A stretch of 17,019 nucleotides of DNA from Dehalococcoidia bacterium (GCA_030740315.1 JASLXN010000014.1:1-17019); one strand, 5' to 3'; positions 6,504 to 14,453 are shown, counted from the stretch's first letter. The notes: generated by a model not told the origin, from the letters alone. Made by a program: numbers and translations.

Positions 6504-7202
6504 TTGAAGACCATTGCCACCATCCCCTGCCACAACGAAGAGAGCCACATCGGAGATGTGGTGTCCCGGTCCCTCCGCCAAGTGGACACCGTTTTCGTGG
6601 TGGACGACGGCTCCACTGACGATACTGCCCATATCGCTGAAGCCCTGGGGGCCTCGGTGGTACGCCACCCCACCAACCAGGGGCCTGGGGCAGCCGTTGC
6701 TACCGGGTTTTCGGCAGCCCTCAAGGCCGATGCCGATGTTGTGGTCACCCTTGACGGTGACGGCCAGCATAACCCCGACGAGATACCCCTCCTATCCTCT
6801 CTCGTCGTGAAGGGCAAAGCAGACATCGTAGTCGGTTCCCGCTTCTTGGGCAACTGGTGCACCGTCCCTCTCTATCGGCGTTTCGGTATCTGGGTCATCA
6901 CCGTGCTATACAATCTGGGGGCCAGTCAGCAGCTGCGGGACTCACAGAGCTGTTTCCGAGCCTACAGCCGCCGCATACTGGAGGAAATACCTCTCACCGA
7001 GAGGGGCTTTGGCTTCAGCGTGGAGATACTCATCAGGGCCCGCCGCCGGGGCTACCGCATCGTGGAAGCTCCCATCTCCTGTGTCTACCACAGCGACAGC
7101 CATAGCCTGAACCCGGTGCACCATGGCCTGGTGGTGGCCTTGAAGGTCCTCCAACTGCGGTTAAGGCGGGACTGGAAATGGCCCGGCTCAAATAAGCATT
7201 AG
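6504..7202 (+). CDS. Family 2 glycosyltransferase, polyprenyl/dolichyl-phosphate sugar synthase type
   Basis: A GT-A fold enzyme that probably transfers a sugar from a nucleotide sugar to a lipid phosphate or a growing glycan at the cytoplasmic face. The 232-residue product begins MKTIATIPCHNEESHIGDVV. VVDDGSTDDT (about 31-40) binds the nucleotide, and VTLDGDGQHNPDEI carries the metal-binding acidic motif. VVGSRFLG and the later FGFSVEILIRARRRGYRIVE match the dolichyl-phosphate mannosyltransferase (DPM1) subgroup. No membrane helices follow the catalytic domain, unlike GtrB-type enzymes. The start is TTG at 6504, with GGATGGAG about 10 bases upstream. About 530 bases separate it from the next gene, so it is probably its own transcription unit at the head of the glycan locus. 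Donor and acceptor are not predictable. Confidence 0.9.
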   Translation: MKTIATIPCHNEESHIGDVVSRSLRQVDTVFVVDDGSTDDTAHIAEALGASVVRHPTNQGPGAAVATGFSAALKADADVVVTLDGDGQHNPDEIPLLSSLVVKGKADIVVGSRFLGNWCTVPLYRRFGIWVITVLYNLGASQQLRDSQSCFRAYSRRILEEIPLTERGFGFSVEILIRARRRGYRIVEAPISCVYHSDSHSLNPVHHGLVVALKVLQLRLRRDWKWPGSNKH

Positions 7203-7392
7203 CACCGCTCCCCCACCATCTCTAAAGAAGACAGCACTATATAACTTGGGGCAGGTCATTCCCACATCCTCACCACAGGCGACTCGTCTTACCGCAGCCG
7301 GAACCAGTCCAGGAAAGCTGGCCTCCCTCCTACTGCCATCCCGCCACACCAAGAAGGAAAGAAGCCAAGGAGTACAACAAAAAGAGAGTTAG

Positions 7393-7421
7393 TTAAATGA
7401 TGTGAAAAAGACCGCTATACT
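7393..7421 (+). promoter_or_regulatory. Candidate promoter for the epimerase operon
   Basis: TATACT at 7416-7421 (5 of 6 to consensus) with TTAAAT at 7393-7398 and a 17-base spacer. The -35 is poor. A start near 7428 would leave a 300-base leader containing the inverted repeats. Confidence 0.3.
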
Positions 7422-7498
7422 ACAACCCAGGGTGGCTCAGAAACCGAGCGGTGTGTTGGCTCACTTTCAGGCCGGTGCCTCCAGATGACCAATGACTA

Positions 7499-7522
7499 AC
7501 ATCAGCATCATAATTCTGATGT
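7499..7522. repeat. 7-bp perfect inverted repeat
   Basis: ACATCAG at 7499-7505 and CTGATGT at 7516-7522 pair around a 10-base AT-rich loop. It is not followed by a T-run, so an operator or leader hairpin is as likely as a terminator. Confidence 0.5.
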
Positions 7523-7728
7523 ATAGATAATCCCCCCTACTCTGTGTAATATGGCTGGCGTGTTGGCATTTCACGAGAAATCTCCCGCCGATCTGTGGTA
7601 ATATGATTTCCTGAAGGGATCATGAAAAACATGAGTGATCCGGCCGTCCGGGCTATACCTGTTACTCCCTTTGCTGCAATATGTTCAATGACTACATCGA
7701 CATACTCCACCAGTCCACGAGGAGGACC

Positions 7729-8796
7729 ATGCACCTTACGGCTTCCCTGAAAGATAGGGCCATTTTTATTACCGGAGCTGATGGCTTCATGGGATCGCAC
7801 TTGGTTGATAAGCTCATTGAAAGCGGTGCCCGGGTTCACGTGTTTATCAGAGCCACATCAAGTGGCGAACTGCACAACATCCGCCACAGGCAGACCGCAA
7901 TAACCATACACCGGGGCGACCTCGCGGACAAGCATGCGCTGCACCAGGCTTTGAGCTGTCTTAAGTCGGAAGATGAGCCGCTGATATTTCATTTGGGAGC
8001 ACAGGCCCACGTCGGCGAATCATGGCAGCGGCCCTACGAGACCATGAACTCGAATGTATTGGGGACGTTGAACCTGCTACAGTCGGTGGTGGACCTTGGA
8101 CTAAAACTGGGCAAGCTCGTTTCGTCGGGCACCTCCGAAGAATACGGTAATGTGGACCCCGAGATAATGAACCGCTATCGATTTGAAGGAAATGCCCTCA
8201 TTCTCGATGAAAGGTCACCGCTCAACCCCAGGAGCATTTATGCTGTTTCCAAGATAGTCACCGATTTCCTCACCAGGGACTACTATCACGCCTATGGAGT
8301 ACCTGGAGTTGTGACCCGTATGTTCAATAACTACGGTCCCCGACAGAATCCGAGATATGTTACCGGCACCATAATAACTCAGGCCCTGGTCGGAGATACC
8401 ATCCATCTGGGTTATGTTAAGTCCAAAAGGGATTTCTGCTACTGCGAGGACGGCGTGATGGGCTATCTTTCAGTGGGGCTGTACGGCAACCCAGGAGAAG
8501 TCTACGTCTACGGACAAGGGAAGAACTGCACCATTCGTGAGTGGTATGAACTAATCGTATCCCAGGGACAGAAGTTGGGCTACTGGAAGGGTAATAAAAA
8601 GCTCGTGACCTCTCCGAAGAGAGGCCGGCTGGGGAACACGGAAGTGGAAGAATTGCGGGTGGACTATGTCAAACTGAACCGGCTTAGTGGATGGCAGCCC
8701 ATGTTCAGTTGGGAAGAGGGCCTGAGTAGGACTATCAAATGGTACGCGGAGAACAAAGATCGCTGGATTGGGAGAGTTGACTGGTTACAACAGTAG
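7729..8796 (+). CDS. NAD(P)-dependent epimerase/dehydratase, GDP-mannose 4,6-dehydratase-like
   Basis: An extended short-chain dehydrogenase that acts on a nucleotide sugar, 355 residues. ITGADGFMGS (14-23) is the Rossmann glycine motif, HLGAQAHVGESW contacts the sugar nucleotide, and Tyr171/Lys175 in YAVSK are the catalytic pair. At the active site GTSEEYG gives the Thr135-Ser136-Glu137 triad. That triad is typical of GDP-mannose 4,6-dehydratase and UDP-glucuronate decarboxylase, not the Thr-Asp-Glu of dTDP-glucose dehydratases. With a fucose-synthase-like gene next, a 4,6-dehydratase making a 4-keto-6-deoxy sugar is the best guess. An ATG at 7681 is in frame, but the ATG at 7729 has GAGGAGG at the right distance and starts just before the conserved domain, so I chose it. 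It ends 8 bases before the next gene. Confidence 0.88.
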   Translation: MHLTASLKDRAIFITGADGFMGSHLVDKLIESGARVHVFIRATSSGELHNIRHRQTAITIHRGDLADKHALHQALSCLKSEDEPLIFHLGAQAHVGESWQRPYETMNSNVLGTLNLLQSVVDLGLKLGKLVSSGTSEEYGNVDPEIMNRYRFEGNALILDERSPLNPRSIYAVSKIVTDFLTRDYYHAYGVPGVVTRMFNNYGPRQNPRYVTGTIITQALVGDTIHLGYVKSKRDFCYCEDGVMGYLSVGLYGNPGEVYVYGQGKNCTIREWYELIVSQGQKLGYWKGNKKLVTSPKRGRLGNTEVEELRVDYVKLNRLSGWQPMFSWEEGLSRTIKWYAENKDRWIGRVDWLQQ

Positions 8797-8804
8797 TCAG
8801 GACC

Positions 8805-9752
8805 GTGAGTTCGGTGCAGATGCAGTTTCGTAAAATCTTCGTCGCAGGCGGCAACGGGTTTCTTGGCCAAAGGGTAGTGGCACTGTTGAAGGACCGTGGG
8901 TTACCATTCGTCTCTCTCTCTCTCCGAGATGGGGTAGACTTCCGCGACATCAGGCAGACTTTGGATGTGTTTCGCAAAGAGAGCTTTGACGCCGTCATCA
9001 ACTGCGCCGCCTTTGTCGGAGGTATAGCCTTCGGCTACGCCCACCCTGGAGAAATATTCTATAACAACGTATTGATGGCGTCCAACTTGATGGAGGTATC
9101 AAGGTTGACTGGAGTGAGTCGTTTCGCCAATCCGATTTCCAATTGCTCCTACCCTGGCGAGCTGACAGTGGACTTCCGAGAAAGCGAGTGGTGGAACGGG
9201 CCGCTGCATGAGTCCGTTCTCACTTACGGGCTGGTGCGAAAGGCGAGCTGGGTTCAGGCCCGAGCCTATTACAAACAGTACGGGCTGGAGCCTGTGTCCG
9301 TGATACTGCCGAACATGTACGGACCGGGTGACCACTTCGATGAAACACGCTCTCACGCCCTGGGGGCGTTGATAATGAAGTTCGTGGAAGCCAAGCGCAA
9401 TGATTTGCCGCAAGTGACTGTCTGGGGCAGCGGCAAGCCGATCAGGGAATGGCTCTACGTGGACGACGGCGCTGAAGCCCTGACAAGGGCTTTGACCATA
9501 CCATACGAGGTTGAGCCCGTCAACGTTGGCACCGGCAAGGGCATATCGGTCATAGACCTAGCCAGTCTGATACGAGAAACCGTGAGCTACAAAGGGGACA
9601 TAGCGCTTGACACCTCCATGCCAGACGGTGCACCCCATAAGACTATGGACGTCACCCGTATGCGCCAGGTATTCAAGTGGAGTCCCGCCACCGGACTCCG
9701 CGAAGGCATTGAAAAGACCGTACAGTGGTACGAGCGGAATGTGAAGCAGTAG
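8805..9752 (+). CDS. GDP-L-fucose synthase-like epimerase/reductase
   Basis: Related to GMER/WcaG enzymes, which epimerise and reduce a 4-keto-6-deoxy nucleotide sugar. The 315 residues include VAGGNGFLG (13-21, Rossmann), AAFVGGIAFGYAHPGEIFYN (a good match to the A-A-x-V-G-G-I block of fucose synthase), ISNCSYPGE (in place of SSCIYP) and NMYGPGDHFDE. The catalytic tyrosine is Tyr141 in TYGLVRKASW, but the residue four later, normally Lys, is Arg145, with Lys146 next to it. Start is GTG at 8805, with CAGGA just upstream; later starts at 8814 and 8820 lack a ribosome binding site. Gaps are 8 bases upstream and 3 bases downstream, so it is co-transcribed. Family is clear; the exact product sugar is not. 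Confidence 0.85.
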   Translation: MSSVQMQFRKIFVAGGNGFLGQRVVALLKDRGLPFVSLSLRDGVDFRDIRQTLDVFRKESFDAVINCAAFVGGIAFGYAHPGEIFYNNVLMASNLMEVSRLTGVSRFANPISNCSYPGELTVDFRESEWWNGPLHESVLTYGLVRKASWVQARAYYKQYGLEPVSVILPNMYGPGDHFDETRSHALGALIMKFVEAKRNDLPQVTVWGSGKPIREWLYVDDGAEALTRALTIPYEVEPVNVGTGKGISVIDLASLIRETVSYKGDIALDTSMPDGAPHKTMDVTRMRQVFKWSPATGLREGIEKTVQWYERNVKQ

Positions 9753-9755
9753 CCG

Positions 9756-10163
9756 ATGAAGACACACAAGATACGGGACGGAGCAGCCGAACTAGCCATA
9801 GTTCTCCGGCATAGCGACTGGGAGACTGGGCTCCAGTTTGTTTCAGCGCCAGCGGACTTCCAGCAGGTTGGCACTTGGTGGTACGACAAAGGGAAGGTAC
9901 TGCAGCCCCACATACATCTGGAGGCACACAGGCAGGCGTCGCACACCCAGGAAATGCTTTTCGTGCTTCAGGGGAAGGTACGGGCCACGGTGTTTTCTGA
10001 GGACAGGGAGCCAGTTGAGGTGGTGGAACTGGGCCAAGGCGATGCCATGGTGTTGCTACGAGGGGGCCATGGATACGAAATACTAATGGACGGTACAAAG
10101 GTGATCGAGGTAAAAAACGGGCCATACCCCGGACCTGAAAAGGACAGGGAACGAATTGGTTAG
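9756..10163 (+). CDS. Cupin-fold small protein of a polysaccharide cluster
   Basis: A 135-residue single-domain cupin. PHIHLEAHRQASHTQEMLFV then LQGKVRATVF corresponds to cupin motif 1 (H-x-H, downstream E, then G), and GDAMVLLRGGHGYE to motif 2 with its His, so metal binding is likely. The ending VIEVKNGPYPGPEKDRERI is a pattern I associate with small cupins found in O-antigen and capsule clusters, whose function is not established; a sugar-nucleotide isomerase or a sugar-binding role are both possible. It starts at ATG 9756, 3 bases after the fucose-synthase-like gene, so it belongs to the same transcript. Nearly 390 bases without a gene follow. Confidence 0.8.
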   Translation: MKTHKIRDGAAELAIVLRHSDWETGLQFVSAPADFQQVGTWWYDKGKVLQPHIHLEAHRQASHTQEMLFVLQGKVRATVFSEDREPVEVVELGQGDAMVLLRGGHGYEILMDGTKVIEVKNGPYPGPEKDRERIG

Positions 10164-10552
10164 GGGAGCAAGTGTCCCGGTGTTGTCTTCCACGGCTAGT
10201 ACAGTAGCTTCAAAAAGGAACTGGCTGGAGGAACTTAATGGGCGAAAAAACCAGGAGGCACTGAAGCCCTAATACCATAGGCGAGGCGACTCAGGCTGGA
10301 GTTCCACCTTAGGATCAGAATTACCCAAAAGGACGCCTAGGGCGGCTTGGATGTCTGTAAGCGGAGTTGACTGCAATTGGCATGGAAATATCATCAGAGC
10401 CAAGAGCGATGACGGTTAAGAATTGCCTTATTGATTGAGAGTCGAAACGGGATATTACCAATATACTGTTTACTCCGTTCGGAAGGACAGAAAGACAAGG
10501 ATTGGGAATGTTGGAAGCGGCGTCGCCACTTCGGCAGCGGGGGAGCGTACTA
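10164..10552. other. Intergenic region between cupin and aminotransferase genes, no gene seen
   Basis: No supported reading frame; the long minus-strand frame that enters from 11310 is the antisense of the aminotransferase. Near its right end is a small palindrome, ATATT-ACC-AATAT (10452-10464), overlapping TATACT (10462-10467), which may be a -10 element. TTGAGA lies upstream, but at 21 bases it is too far for a normal spacer. The gap probably starts a new transcription unit. Confidence 0.4.
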
Positions 10553-11638
10553 ATGAAACGGATTAACCAAATCGAACCATGGTTGGGTGATGAAGAAAAA
10601 CAAGAGTTGGCCAGCGTCATAGAATCAGGATGGTTCACCGAAGCCCAGAAGACCAGGGAATTCGAACGCTTCTTCGCGGAATATGTAGGCAGCGAGTATG
10701 CCATTGCCGTGAACCATGGGACGGTAAGCCTTACCATCGCCTGCATGGCGCTGGACATAGGGCCGGGTGACGAGGTCATCATACCTGACTTCACCATGAT
10801 AGCCTCTCCAAATGCGGTGAGGCTGGCAGGGGCTACCCCGGTGATGGTTGACATATCCAGAAAAACGCTGTGCATCGATATTGCTGCCGCCGAAGCGGCG
10901 ATAACCCCCAGGACGAAGGCCATCATGCCCGTGCTGCTAAACGGTCGGCACCCGGATATGGGGACGTTAAAAGTGCTGGCCCGGAAACACGGGTTATCCC
11001 TCGTCGAGGACGCAGCACAAGCGCTCGGGTCGCGATCGACTGGCAAGCACCTGGGCGTCTTTGGTGAGATTGGGAGCTTCTCCTTCAGTACGCCCAAGAT
11101 AATAACTACTGGCCAGGGGGGAATGCTGGTCACCCACGACGCCGGCCTATACGAAAAGATGATGAAGCTCAAGGACTTCGGTCGCCGGCAGAAGGGCGAA
11201 GACATCCACATCATGATGGGATATAACTTCAAGTTCACCGAGTTCCAGGCCGCGGTTGGGATGGCCCAGATGAGAAAGCTGGACTGGCGCGTACAGCGCA
11301 AGAAGGACATGTTCCGCCTTTACCGGGTGTTGCTGGATGGCATACCACGTGTGACATTCATGGAAACGGATTTGGATGACACCTCCCCTTGGTTCGTCGA
11401 CGTACTAGTGGAGGGGGAGGCCAGGGATGCCCTTATGGAGCACCTCAAGGAGCGCGGCATAGGGACGCGCCCCTTCTATCCTCCCATACACGCCCAGGCC
11501 CCATACGCCCACATCAAGGGCCACTTCCCTATCTGCGACTCCGTCTGCGGGCAGGGACTGTGGCTGCCATCGTCGTCCTTCCTCAGTGACGATGATATAG
11601 CCCGGGTCTGCGACGAGATAAAGTGCTTCTTCCGGTGA
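10553..11638 (+). CDS. DegT/DnrJ/EryC1/StrS-family PLP aminotransferase (perosamine-synthase-like)
   Basis: Transfers an amino group, usually from glutamate, to a keto nucleotide sugar. In the 361 residues, Lys182 in FSFSTPKIITTGQGG is the PLP Schiff-base lysine, Asp153 in VEDAAQALGS binds the pyridine nitrogen, and WFTEAQKTREFERFFAEYVG and AVNHGT are family blocks. The P-K-x-I-T-T-G-[EQ]-G-G form resembles C4 aminotransferases such as GDP-perosamine synthase. With a GDP-mannose-dehydratase-like enzyme upstream, GDP-perosamine is a possible product, but an amino sugar on the dTDP branch is equally open. The frame extends to an ATG at 10502, but the ATG at 10553 has GGGGGAG before it and begins the conserved MKRINQIEPWLGDEE. 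Confidence 0.9.
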   Translation: MKRINQIEPWLGDEEKQELASVIESGWFTEAQKTREFERFFAEYVGSEYAIAVNHGTVSLTIACMALDIGPGDEVIIPDFTMIASPNAVRLAGATPVMVDISRKTLCIDIAAAEAAITPRTKAIMPVLLNGRHPDMGTLKVLARKHGLSLVEDAAQALGSRSTGKHLGVFGEIGSFSFSTPKIITTGQGGMLVTHDAGLYEKMMKLKDFGRRQKGEDIHIMMGYNFKFTEFQAAVGMAQMRKLDWRVQRKKDMFRLYRVLLDGIPRVTFMETDLDDTSPWFVDVLVEGEARDALMEHLKERGIGTRPFYPPIHAQAPYAHIKGHFPICDSVCGQGLWLPSSSFLSDDDIARVCDEIKCFFR

Positions 11639-11710
11639 GCATCCATGCCGAGAAAAGGTGCTTTTACGACAATGCCGTCACATAGTGCCAGACAGAAAAG
11701 GTTCTTCTCC

Positions 11711-12703
11711 ATGAGAGTCTGTATGCTCAGCGATTACCAGTCCAGGACGGACGAGGGCGTCACCAACACCGCCTTCCACCTGGCCCGGGAGATATCTCAG
11801 CGCCACGAGTTGCTCCATGTTTGCCTGCAGCCATATGCCAAGATGCTCAATCCCGGCTACTGGGCTACCATTCGCAAGTTCAACCCCCACATCATCCATT
11901 TCGTTCCCGGTCCCACCATCAAAAGTTTCCTGATAGTCAGATGGGCCGGCTTCCTCTGCCCTGGCGCGAAGACGGTCATGTCGGGTACCCACCCCGCTCT
12001 AACCTCCCTTTCAAAAAGACTGGTGCCCTTCCTGACCCCCGACCTCGTGCTGGCGCAGTCCCCGGAGAGCCATGGTATGTTCTCGGATATGGGCTGCCGT
12101 ACCAGCTTCCTGCCCTCGGGAGTGGACCTAGATAAGTTCGCGCCAGTCTCTGAGGAGACCAGGAACAAACTGCGGGACAAGTACGGCCTGCCGCGGGACG
12201 CCTGGATAGCCCTCCACGTAGGCCCCCTTAAGAGGGGCCGGAACGTCCTCTCACTCAACCGCCTGGTGCAGGAAGAAGTCCATGTTCTCATCGTGGGCAG
12301 CCTCACGGTGCCCTGGGAGCCGGCCGTACACAGAGGCCTGGTGGAGGGAGGCTGCACCGTGTGGCAGCGATACTTCGAGAACGTTTCCGACATCTACGGG
12401 CTAGCCGACTGCTATATCTTCCCCACCACCGACAAGGACAACTGCATAGAGATGCCCCTGTCCATCATGGAGGCTATGGCCTGCAACCTGCCCGTCCTGA
12501 CCACGCCCTTCCGGGCCATCCCCAACTTGTTCCCTCAGGGAGACGGGCTGCACTTCTTCTCGGGGGAAAATGGGATGGTCGAGGCCGTGAAGCGTATCAG
12601 GGAGGGGGATATAGCGCCCCGGACCAGGGAGAAGGTGGCTGGCTACTCCTGGTCTGCCATCGGCAAGCAACTGGAGGAGATATACTGCGAGGTGGCCTCA
12701 TGA
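11711..12703 (+). CDS. Family 4 glycosyltransferase
   Basis: A GT-B fold glycosyltransferase, 330 residues from this start. It begins MRVCMLSDYQSRTDEGVTNT, the usual first strand plus glycine-type loop. PSGVDLDKF, ALHVGPLKRGRNV and ADCYIFPTTDKDN are family blocks in the nucleotide-binding half. The end of the site is CIEMPLSIMEAMACNLPVL; the expected E-x7-E is shifted, with the first Glu one residue closer. An in-frame ATG at 11645, 6 bases after the aminotransferase, would add 22 residues with low third-position GC and no family match; I prefer 11711, with AAAAGG upstream, but the longer form is possible. It overlaps the next gene by 4 bases (ATGA), showing translational coupling. Donor and acceptor are unknown. 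Confidence 0.85.
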   Translation: MRVCMLSDYQSRTDEGVTNTAFHLAREISQRHELLHVCLQPYAKMLNPGYWATIRKFNPHIIHFVPGPTIKSFLIVRWAGFLCPGAKTVMSGTHPALTSLSKRLVPFLTPDLVLAQSPESHGMFSDMGCRTSFLPSGVDLDKFAPVSEETRNKLRDKYGLPRDAWIALHVGPLKRGRNVLSLNRLVQEEVHVLIVGSLTVPWEPAVHRGLVEGGCTVWQRYFENVSDIYGLADCYIFPTTDKDNCIEMPLSIMEAMACNLPVLTTPFRAIPNLFPQGDGLHFFSGENGMVEAVKRIREGDIAPRTREKVAGYSWSAIGKQLEEIYCEVAS

Positions 12704-13392
12704 CGCAGAGCAGGAAAAAAGGGCCTCTCCTCATATGCTTTGCCGGAATTGACGGCTCGGGAAAGACCCTTCAGTCGAAGATGCTAGTGGAGTGGATGAA
12801 CGGCCGGGGCATGCGCACCGACTACGTGTGGAACATCTTCCATCCCTGGCTGCTGGGACTACCCATGAAGGCAGCGCGCAGGCTCTTCCTGCGGAGGGCC
12901 GACATGTTCCGAGACTACGACCACTACCACCGCACGCGCTACGATGCTTTTCAGAAGACCGGGCTGGCCACGTGCTTCCACTACTGTTTTCTGATGGAGT
13001 ACATGCTCCGATTCTGCCCTAGGTTACGGTGGCCCCTGTCCCGGGGCCACTCGGTGGTGTGCGACCGATACGTGTTTGACGCAGTCATCGGCTTGGCTGC
13101 CAACCTGCACTACTCAGACGACAGGACGCGGGATACCATAGACCGCATACTGCGCTTGATGCCTACGCCCGACCTGGTGTTCCTCATCGACCTCCCGGAG
13201 GATACGGCCTTCCACCGCAAGAGCGACATCCCGTCTCTGTCGTACCTAGCGGAGAGAAGGCGTATGTACTTGAGATTAGCGGAAGACTACCGTATGATAA
13301 TTTTGGACGGCTCTAGGCCAGCAGCTGAGATACAGGACATGGCCCGGGACGCAGTGGCTGGATGCTTTTCCGACCGGAGGCAAGCAGGATGA
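12700..13392 (+). CDS. Thymidylate-kinase-like P-loop kinase in the glycan operon
   Basis: A 230-residue P-loop protein of the dTMP-kinase superfamily. FAGIDGSGKTLQS (about 14-26) is the Walker A loop, VVCDRYVFDAVIG holds the DR[YH] motif, VFLIDLPEDTAFHRK is the strand of the family's nucleotide-site region, and LAERRRMYLRLAEDY fits the lid and following helix. The long Arg- and aromatic-rich stretch after the P-loop (WNIFHPWLLGLPMKAARRLF) is not typical of housekeeping Tmk. Start at ATG 12700 overlaps the previous stop (ATGA); an extension in the same frame back to 12361 lies wholly inside the glycosyltransferase gene and is not coding. The 3' end overlaps rmlA the same way. It may phosphorylate a nucleoside monophosphate or a sugar or lipid alcohol; the true substrate is unknown. 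Confidence 0.8.
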   Translation: MTQSRKKGPLLICFAGIDGSGKTLQSKMLVEWMNGRGMRTDYVWNIFHPWLLGLPMKAARRLFLRRADMFRDYDHYHRTRYDAFQKTGLATCFHYCFLMEYMLRFCPRLRWPLSRGHSVVCDRYVFDAVIGLAANLHYSDDRTRDTIDRILRLMPTPDLVFLIDLPEDTAFHRKSDIPSLSYLAERRRMYLRLAEDYRMIILDGSRPAAEIQDMARDAVAGCFSDRRQAG

Positions 13393-14453
13393 AGGCGTTG
13401 ATACTGGCGGGGGGGAAGGGTTCCCGTCTGAAGCCCCTCACCACCACCATGCCCAAGCAGCTCATTCCCGTAGCCAACAGGCCCATAATATTCTACGGCC
13501 TGGAGCAGATCAGGGAGGCGGGCATAACAGACATCGGCATAGTCATCTCCCCCGAGACAGGGGAGGACATAAAGGGGGCCGTCGGCGACGGCTCCCGCTG
13601 GGGATCCACCATTACCTACATAGTCCAGCCCCAGCCTTTGGGCATAGCCCATGCCGTGTCCACTGCCAGGGGCTTCTTGGGAGACTCTCCCTTCCTCCTC
13701 TTCTTAGGAGACAACCTCATCCAAGGTGGTGTGGCGGGCTTCGTCCGAGAGTTCGAGGATGCCGACCCCGACGCCCTTATCCTCCTCAAGAAGGTACCCG
13801 ATCCCAGGCTGTTCGGTGTGGCCGAGCTGGATGCCGAAAGAAAGGTCCTGCGCCTCCAAGAGAAGCCCCAAGAACCTCGGGGCAACTACGCCCTAGTCGG
13901 TGTCTATCTCTTCTCCCCCTCGATACACGAGGCCATAGGCCAGATAAAACCCTCGTGGCGAGGGGAGTTGGAGATAACCGACTCTATCCAGCGGCTGATT
14001 GAGACAGGCAAGCATGTCGCCAGCCACATACTGCAGGGCTGGTGGCTAGACACGGGCAAGAAGGACGACCTCTTGGAGGCCAACCAGGTGGTGCTGGACG
14101 ACATCATCAAGAGAGACATACAGGGTAAAGTGGACGGCAAGAGCAAGCTGGTTGGCCGAGTCGAGGTACGCGCCGGCAGCATCATCAAGAGCAGTGTCAT
14201 CCGCGGTCCTGCCGCCATAGCGGAGGACTGTGTCATCCGCGACTCCTTCATCGGCCCTTTCAGCAGCATAGGCCCCGAAACCGTAGTCGAGGGCTCATCC
14301 CTTGAACACTCCGTTATCCTAGAAGGCAGTCATATATGCAATATCCAGCGTCTGGAGGACAGTCTAATCGGGCGGGGAACCAGGATAGGTCCCTGTGAGG
14401 GTGCCCGGGCCGTCAGACTGTTCATCGGCGACGACTGCAAGCTGGAGCTATGA
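13389..14453 (+). CDS. rmlA: Glucose-1-phosphate thymidylyltransferase, long form with hexapeptide tail
   Basis: Makes dTDP-glucose (or a related NDP-glucose) from glucose-1-phosphate. The 354 residues begin MKALILAGGKGSRLKPLTTT and continue MPKQLIPVANRPI, the complete nucleotidyltransferase loop. LFLGDNLIQ has the metal-binding Asp, and EKPQEPRGNYALVGVYLF and WWLDTGKKDDLLEAN are RmlA blocks. From about residue 245, hexapeptide repeats (SIIKSSVIRGPAAIAEDCVI) form a short left-handed beta helix, as in the StrD/GraD 'long' form rather than the 290-residue E. coli RfbA type. Start is ATG 13389, with GGAGG 8 bases upstream, overlapping the kinase stop; the upstream ATG at 13362 is inside that gene. 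The stop overlaps rmlB by ATGA. Confidence 0.93.
   Translation: MKALILAGGKGSRLKPLTTTMPKQLIPVANRPIIFYGLEQIREAGITDIGIVISPETGEDIKGAVGDGSRWGSTITYIVQPQPLGIAHAVSTARGFLGDSPFLLFLGDNLIQGGVAGFVREFEDADPDALILLKKVPDPRLFGVAELDAERKVLRLQEKPQEPRGNYALVGVYLFSPSIHEAIGQIKPSWRGELEITDSIQRLIETGKHVASHILQGWWLDTGKKDDLLEANQVVLDDIIKRDIQGKVDGKSKLVGRVEVRAGSIIKSSVIRGPAAIAEDCVIRDSFIGPFSSIGPETVVEGSSLEHSVILEGSHICNIQRLEDSLIGRGTRIGPCEGARAVRLFIGDDCKLEL

Larger units (their letters stand above)
7203..7728. other. Long intergenic region ahead of the epimerase operon, no gene seen
   Basis: No convincing coding frame. It holds a candidate promoter (7393-7421), a 7-bp inverted repeat (7499-7522), an imperfect direct repeat of TCTGTG(G)TAATATG at 7541-7553 and 7592-7605, and a second inverted repeat GGATCA/TGATCC at 7617-7622 and 7636-7641. 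This much small symmetry suggests a regulatory leader, but no known riboswitch is recognised. Confidence 0.45.

Noticed and set aside
6365..6862. 165-codon minus-strand frame
   Set aside because: Most of it is antisense to the family 2 glycosyltransferase; no recognisable domain.
7423..7490. Hairpin-like GC-rich segment as a tRNA or riboswitch
   Set aside because: Only very short stems can be drawn; no cloverleaf, anticodon arm or known riboswitch core.
10321..11310. 329-codon open frame on the minus strand
   Set aside because: It is the antisense of the DegT aminotransferase, is Ser- and Pro-rich without any family pattern, and has no ribosome binding site.
11857..12393. 178-codon minus-strand frame
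   Set aside because: Shadow of the glycosyltransferase gene; Ser/Arg-rich and without motifs.
12361..12699. Upstream extension of the kinase reading frame
   Set aside because: It lies inside the family 4 glycosyltransferase gene, has a low-complexity Arg/Gly/His composition, and the ATGA overlap at 12700 is a clear start.
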